A stretch of 16,802 nt of DNA. Origin: Chitinophagales bacterium. Its GTDB lineage: Bacteria; Bacteroidota; Bacteroidia; Chitinophagales; Chitinophagaceae. The DNA lies in the NCBI GenBank assembly GCA_013297585.1, contig JAAFHG010000033.1, positions 1 through 16,802 of the forward strand, written 5' to 3'. The notes under the pieces are model-generated. The model had not been told where the DNA came from. It ran no database searches and saw only the letters and a program-made list of their open reading frames with translations. The position numbers and the translations under genes were made by a program. Shown piece by piece: positions 14,492-16,802 of the stretch (position 1 is its first letter; each line of letters starts with the position of its first letter).

Positions 14492-16609
14492 CTATGCCTG
14501 CTGATTGGTATTAACTAGCGCCAAAAACTCATCTTCGCTAATTATTTTAATAGTGTTAATTTTCTTTGCTTTTTCTAGTTTGCTGCCAGCATCTTCACCA
14601 ACCACCAAGTAGTTCAATTTACTACTAACACCGCTTACTATTTTACCACCTTGCTGTTCAGCCAAAGCCTCAGCATCATTACGTTTTAGCTTATTTAAGG
14701 TACCAGTAAATAAAAATGTTTGACCTGCTAAACCACCTTCAGCAACAGCATCTTTTTTAGTATTTATTAGTTGCAAGCCTAAAGCTTCTAACTGCCTTAA
14801 CATGGCAATATTTTTCTCATTACTAAAGTATTCAAAAATGCTTTTAGCCACTTTTACGCCTACATCATCTAGCTGCTGTAAATCTTCTTCTGTTTTAGTG
14901 GCAAATTCAAAAATATTACTTACGTAGTTCGCCAAGACTTTCGCTGTAGTTTCGCCTACAAAACGAATACCCAAACCATAAATTAACCTGTGTAGTGGCT
15001 GTGTTTTTGAAGCTTCAATAGCACTTTTTAAGTTATCAATACTTTTTGCACCAATACCTTTTTTATTAGCCAATTTATCAAAATCAAGTGTGTACACACT
15101 TGGTATATCCGTAAGCAACCCCATTTCGTAAAAGCGCCTCACATTGGCTTCGCCAAAGCTTTTTATGTCCATGGCATCTTTACTTACAAAATGGATAATT
15201 GCCAGCATTAACTGTTCAGTACATTCTGCATTTACACAGCGCCACACTGCTTCTGCTTCATCTTTAATTAATGGTTGGCTACATGATGGGCATTCTTTTA
15301 CAAATACAATAGGCGCTTGCGAGCCATCTCGCAATTCGGGTAAGCTTTTAACAATTTGTGGTATTACGTCACCAGCACGTTCTATTACTACGGTATCGTT
15401 TATTTGTAAATCTTTCTCTTTAATATATTCTTCGTTATGCACAGATATACTGCTTACCGTAACGCCACCTACTTGCACAGGATCTAGCTTGGCAACAGGC
15501 GTAACAGCGCCAGTTCTACCCACCTGAAACTCAATACCACGTAGCTTTGTAGTGGCTTGCCGTGCTTTAAACTTAAAGGCAATAGCCCAACGAGGGTGAT
15601 GGGTTGTCATGCCTAATTTATCTTGCAAGACAAAGTCATTTACCTTAATTACCATACCATCTATTTCGTATGGCAAGGTATCTCTCAAGGCTTCAAACTC
15701 ATTTACATATTGTATTACAGCTTCAATATTTGGCACTACTTTTTTCTCTTTTTGGGGCGAACGAAAACCCAAATTCCAAAGTAATTGTAAGGAACCATCG
15801 TGAGTGGTGAGTGGTGAATCGGCAGTACTTGCGACATTCGATTCTCGATTTACGAAGCTAACATGGTATAAAAAAGCTTCTAAGTTTCTTTTAGCAACTT
15901 CTTTTGGGTCTTTCATACGTAAACTACCGCTTGCAGCATTACGAGGATTGGCTAATGGACTTAAACCTTGCGCAACTAATCCTTCGTTGTAGGTATCAAA
16001 GGCCACTTTTGTCATTACCACTTCACCCCTAATTTCTATTTGCTGAATACCATATTGAGAGAAATTAGCTGATAAAGGAATAGAACGAATTTGCTTGATA
16101 TTAGTGGTAATATCGTCACCCGCAACACCATCACCACGTGTGGCTGCACGCACAAGCATTTCATTTTCATAAATCAACGAAATGCTTGCCCCATCAAACT
16201 TTGGCTCCACGCAATACTCAATATTATCAAGGCCAGACAGCTCTTTCACTTTTCTATCCCAATCTAGCAAATCATCAGCGTTGTAACTATTTTCAAGGCT
16301 TAACATTGGCACCAAATGTTGCACCGTTTCAAAGCCACTGTTTAAACTTGTACCTACCCTTTGTGTGGGCGAATCTTTGGTAATAATTTCTGGATACGCT
16401 TTTTCCAAAGCTTGTAACACCTTGTATAATTGATCGTACTCAAAGTCGCCAATAAGTGGCTCGCTTAATACATAATAACGATGTTCGTGAAAACGAAGCA
16501 CGTTGCGTAAATCTTCAACTTTAGGTAATACGGCTTCAGTATTAGTAAGCATTTGCAAGAATTGCTGTGTGCTTTCTTGATAATTAAGAATTTGAGAATT
16601 GCTGTACAT
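14492..16609 (-). CDS. ligA: NAD-dependent DNA ligase LigA
   Basis: LigA seals nicks in replication and repair, using NAD. From the ATG at 16609 it has 705 residues, slightly longer than the usual 670-700. Domains in order are Ia (about 30-95, with HEHRYYVLSEPLIGDFEYDQL), the adenylation domain with catalytic Lys137 (EPKFDG) and motifs such as EIRGEVV, PRNAASGSLR and EIDGMVIKV, and the OB fold. These are followed by a zinc finger (Cys440, Cys443, Cys458, Cys463), helix-hairpin-helix region (about 515-600), and C-terminal BRCT (about 626-700). All key residues are present. The frame extends to 16666, but the extra 19 residues (MHKICYKLCYNYLYVLLET) are not ligase-like. A start at 16552 would also be compatible. 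Residues about 254-272 form a variable loop encoded by repeat-like DNA. A four-helix membrane protein gene follows. Confidence 0.98.
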   Translation of the reverse strand: MYSNSQILNYQESTQQFLQMLTNTEAVLPKVEDLRNVLRFHEHRYYVLSEPLIGDFEYDQLYKVLQALEKAYPEIITKDSPTQRVGTSLNSGFETVQHLVPMLSLENSYNADDLLDWDRKVKELSGLDNIEYCVEPKFDGASISLIYENEMLVRAATRGDGVAGDDITTNIKQIRSIPLSANFSQYGIQQIEIRGEVVMTKVAFDTYNEGLVAQGLSPLANPRNAASGSLRMKDPKEVAKRNLEAFLYHVSFVNRESNVASTADSPLTTHDGSLQLLWNLGFRSPQKEKKVVPNIEAVIQYVNEFEALRDTLPYEIDGMVIKVNDFVLQDKLGMTTHHPRWAIAFKFKARQATTKLRGIEFQVGRTGAVTPVAKLDPVQVGGVTVSSISVHNEEYIKEKDLQINDTVVIERAGDVIPQIVKSLPELRDGSQAPIVFVKECPSCSQPLIKDEAEAVWRCVNAECTEQLMLAIIHFVSKDAMDIKSFGEANVRRFYEMGLLTDIPSVYTLDFDKLANKKGIGAKSIDNLKSAIEASKTQPLHRLIYGLGIRFVGETTAKVLANYVSNIFEFATKTEEDLQQLDDVGVKVAKSIFEYFSNEKNIAMLRQLEALGLQLINTKKDAVAEGGLAGQTFLFTGTLNKLKRNDAEALAEQQGGKIVSGVSSKLNYLVVGEDAGSKLEKAKKINTIKIISEDEFLALVNTNQQA
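15800..15817. repeat. Short tandem 7-mer inside ligA
   Basis: The plus strand reads gtgagtg-gtgagtg-gtga, a 7-bp unit repeated about 2.6 times, with cgattctcgatt nearby at 15839-15850. It encodes part of a surface loop of LigA (SPLTTHD, in frame). Local codons (TCG, GTC, TCC) differ from the gene's usual AT-rich choices. Confidence 0.5.
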
Positions 16610-16752
16610 AGTTTCTAATAAAACATAAAGATAATTGTAGCAAAGCTTATAGCATATTTTGTGCAAAGCTTTCCTAATAGTTTACTGAAAGCTACTTATT
16701 TTTACGGCGACCGAAACCCTCGCTATTATTAAATTTCTGTTGAATTCTCTGC

Positions 16753-16802
16753 ATGAAAAAAGCAACCACATATCAAAACATAAAAACACAAGAAGAATTA
16801 TT
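16753..16802 (+). CDS. Start of an unidentified gene, truncated by the window edge
   Basis: An ATG at 16753 opens a frame that stays open to the end of the window (16 codons: MKKATTYQNIKTQEEL). An in-frame TGA lies 12 bp upstream, so the gene starts here or later. The short peptide is hydrophilic and has no signal peptide. Too little is visible to identify a family. It would be divergent from ligA, with the 143 bp between 16610 and 16752 serving both genes. No firm promoter was recognised there. Confidence 0.45.
   Translation, partial: MKKATTYQNIKTQEEL

Noticed and set aside
15800..15850. A mobile-element insertion that disrupts ligA
   Set aside because: The frame is intact, all ligase motifs continue on both sides, and the loop length seems close to normal.
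16610..16666. N-terminal extension of LigA (MHKICYKLCYNYLYVLLET)
   Set aside because: Its composition is not ligase-like and it falls in the divergent promoter region; the ATG at 16609 gives a normal length.

Overview
The window looks like a chromosomal segment of a Bacteroidota member, most likely near the Chitinophagaceae. This rests on several signs. The DNA is AT-rich. LpxC and FabZ are fused in one polypeptide. There is a GldA-type ABC ATPase, a DivIC-like gene directly after enolase, and TAnnTTTG-type promoter boxes, and convincing Shine-Dalgarno sites are absent. Ten protein genes lie on the minus strand. A three-gene plus-strand block interrupts them at 11315-14001, and a further plus-strand gene begins at the right edge. 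No tRNA, rRNA, CRISPR array, transposase or phage gene was found.

Left part (1-4130): bases 1-349 hold no gene I can support. Then, read right to left on the minus strand, come enolase (eno), a DivIC/FtsB-like septum protein, a 76-residue protein with an anti-sigma-like N-terminus, and a 475-residue cytoplasmic TPR protein. The four could be one transcription unit. The eno-divIC spacer, however, carries two direct repeat copies plus an inverted copy that can fold into competing hairpins, one followed by a U-run.

Middle part (4130-10303): the lipid A genes lpxC-fabZ and lpxA are followed by a perfect 44-bp palindrome, probably a terminator. Next comes a gldA-like ABC ATPase gene whose stop codon is one base from the start of a large exported leucine-rich-repeat protein with a helical, TPR-like C-terminus. 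No permease gene is next to the ATPase. LpxC deacetylates the LpxA product, and FabZ supplies the fatty acid branch.

Right part (10487-16802): a DUF2461/TIGR02453 protein gene lies divergent to a plus-strand cassette of YceI-like protein, outer-membrane beta-barrel and second YceI-like protein. A strong terminator lies between the barrel and the second yceI. The cassette ends against a palindromic element that also supplies the last codon and stop of a convergent four-helix membrane protein gene. That gene lies just downstream of ligA, the NAD-dependent DNA ligase. A partial plus-strand gene starts at 16753.

Most of the window is housekeeping. The parts that merit follow-up are the YceI-barrel-YceI cassette, the GldA-LRR coupled pair, and the palindromic or repeated intergenic elements.
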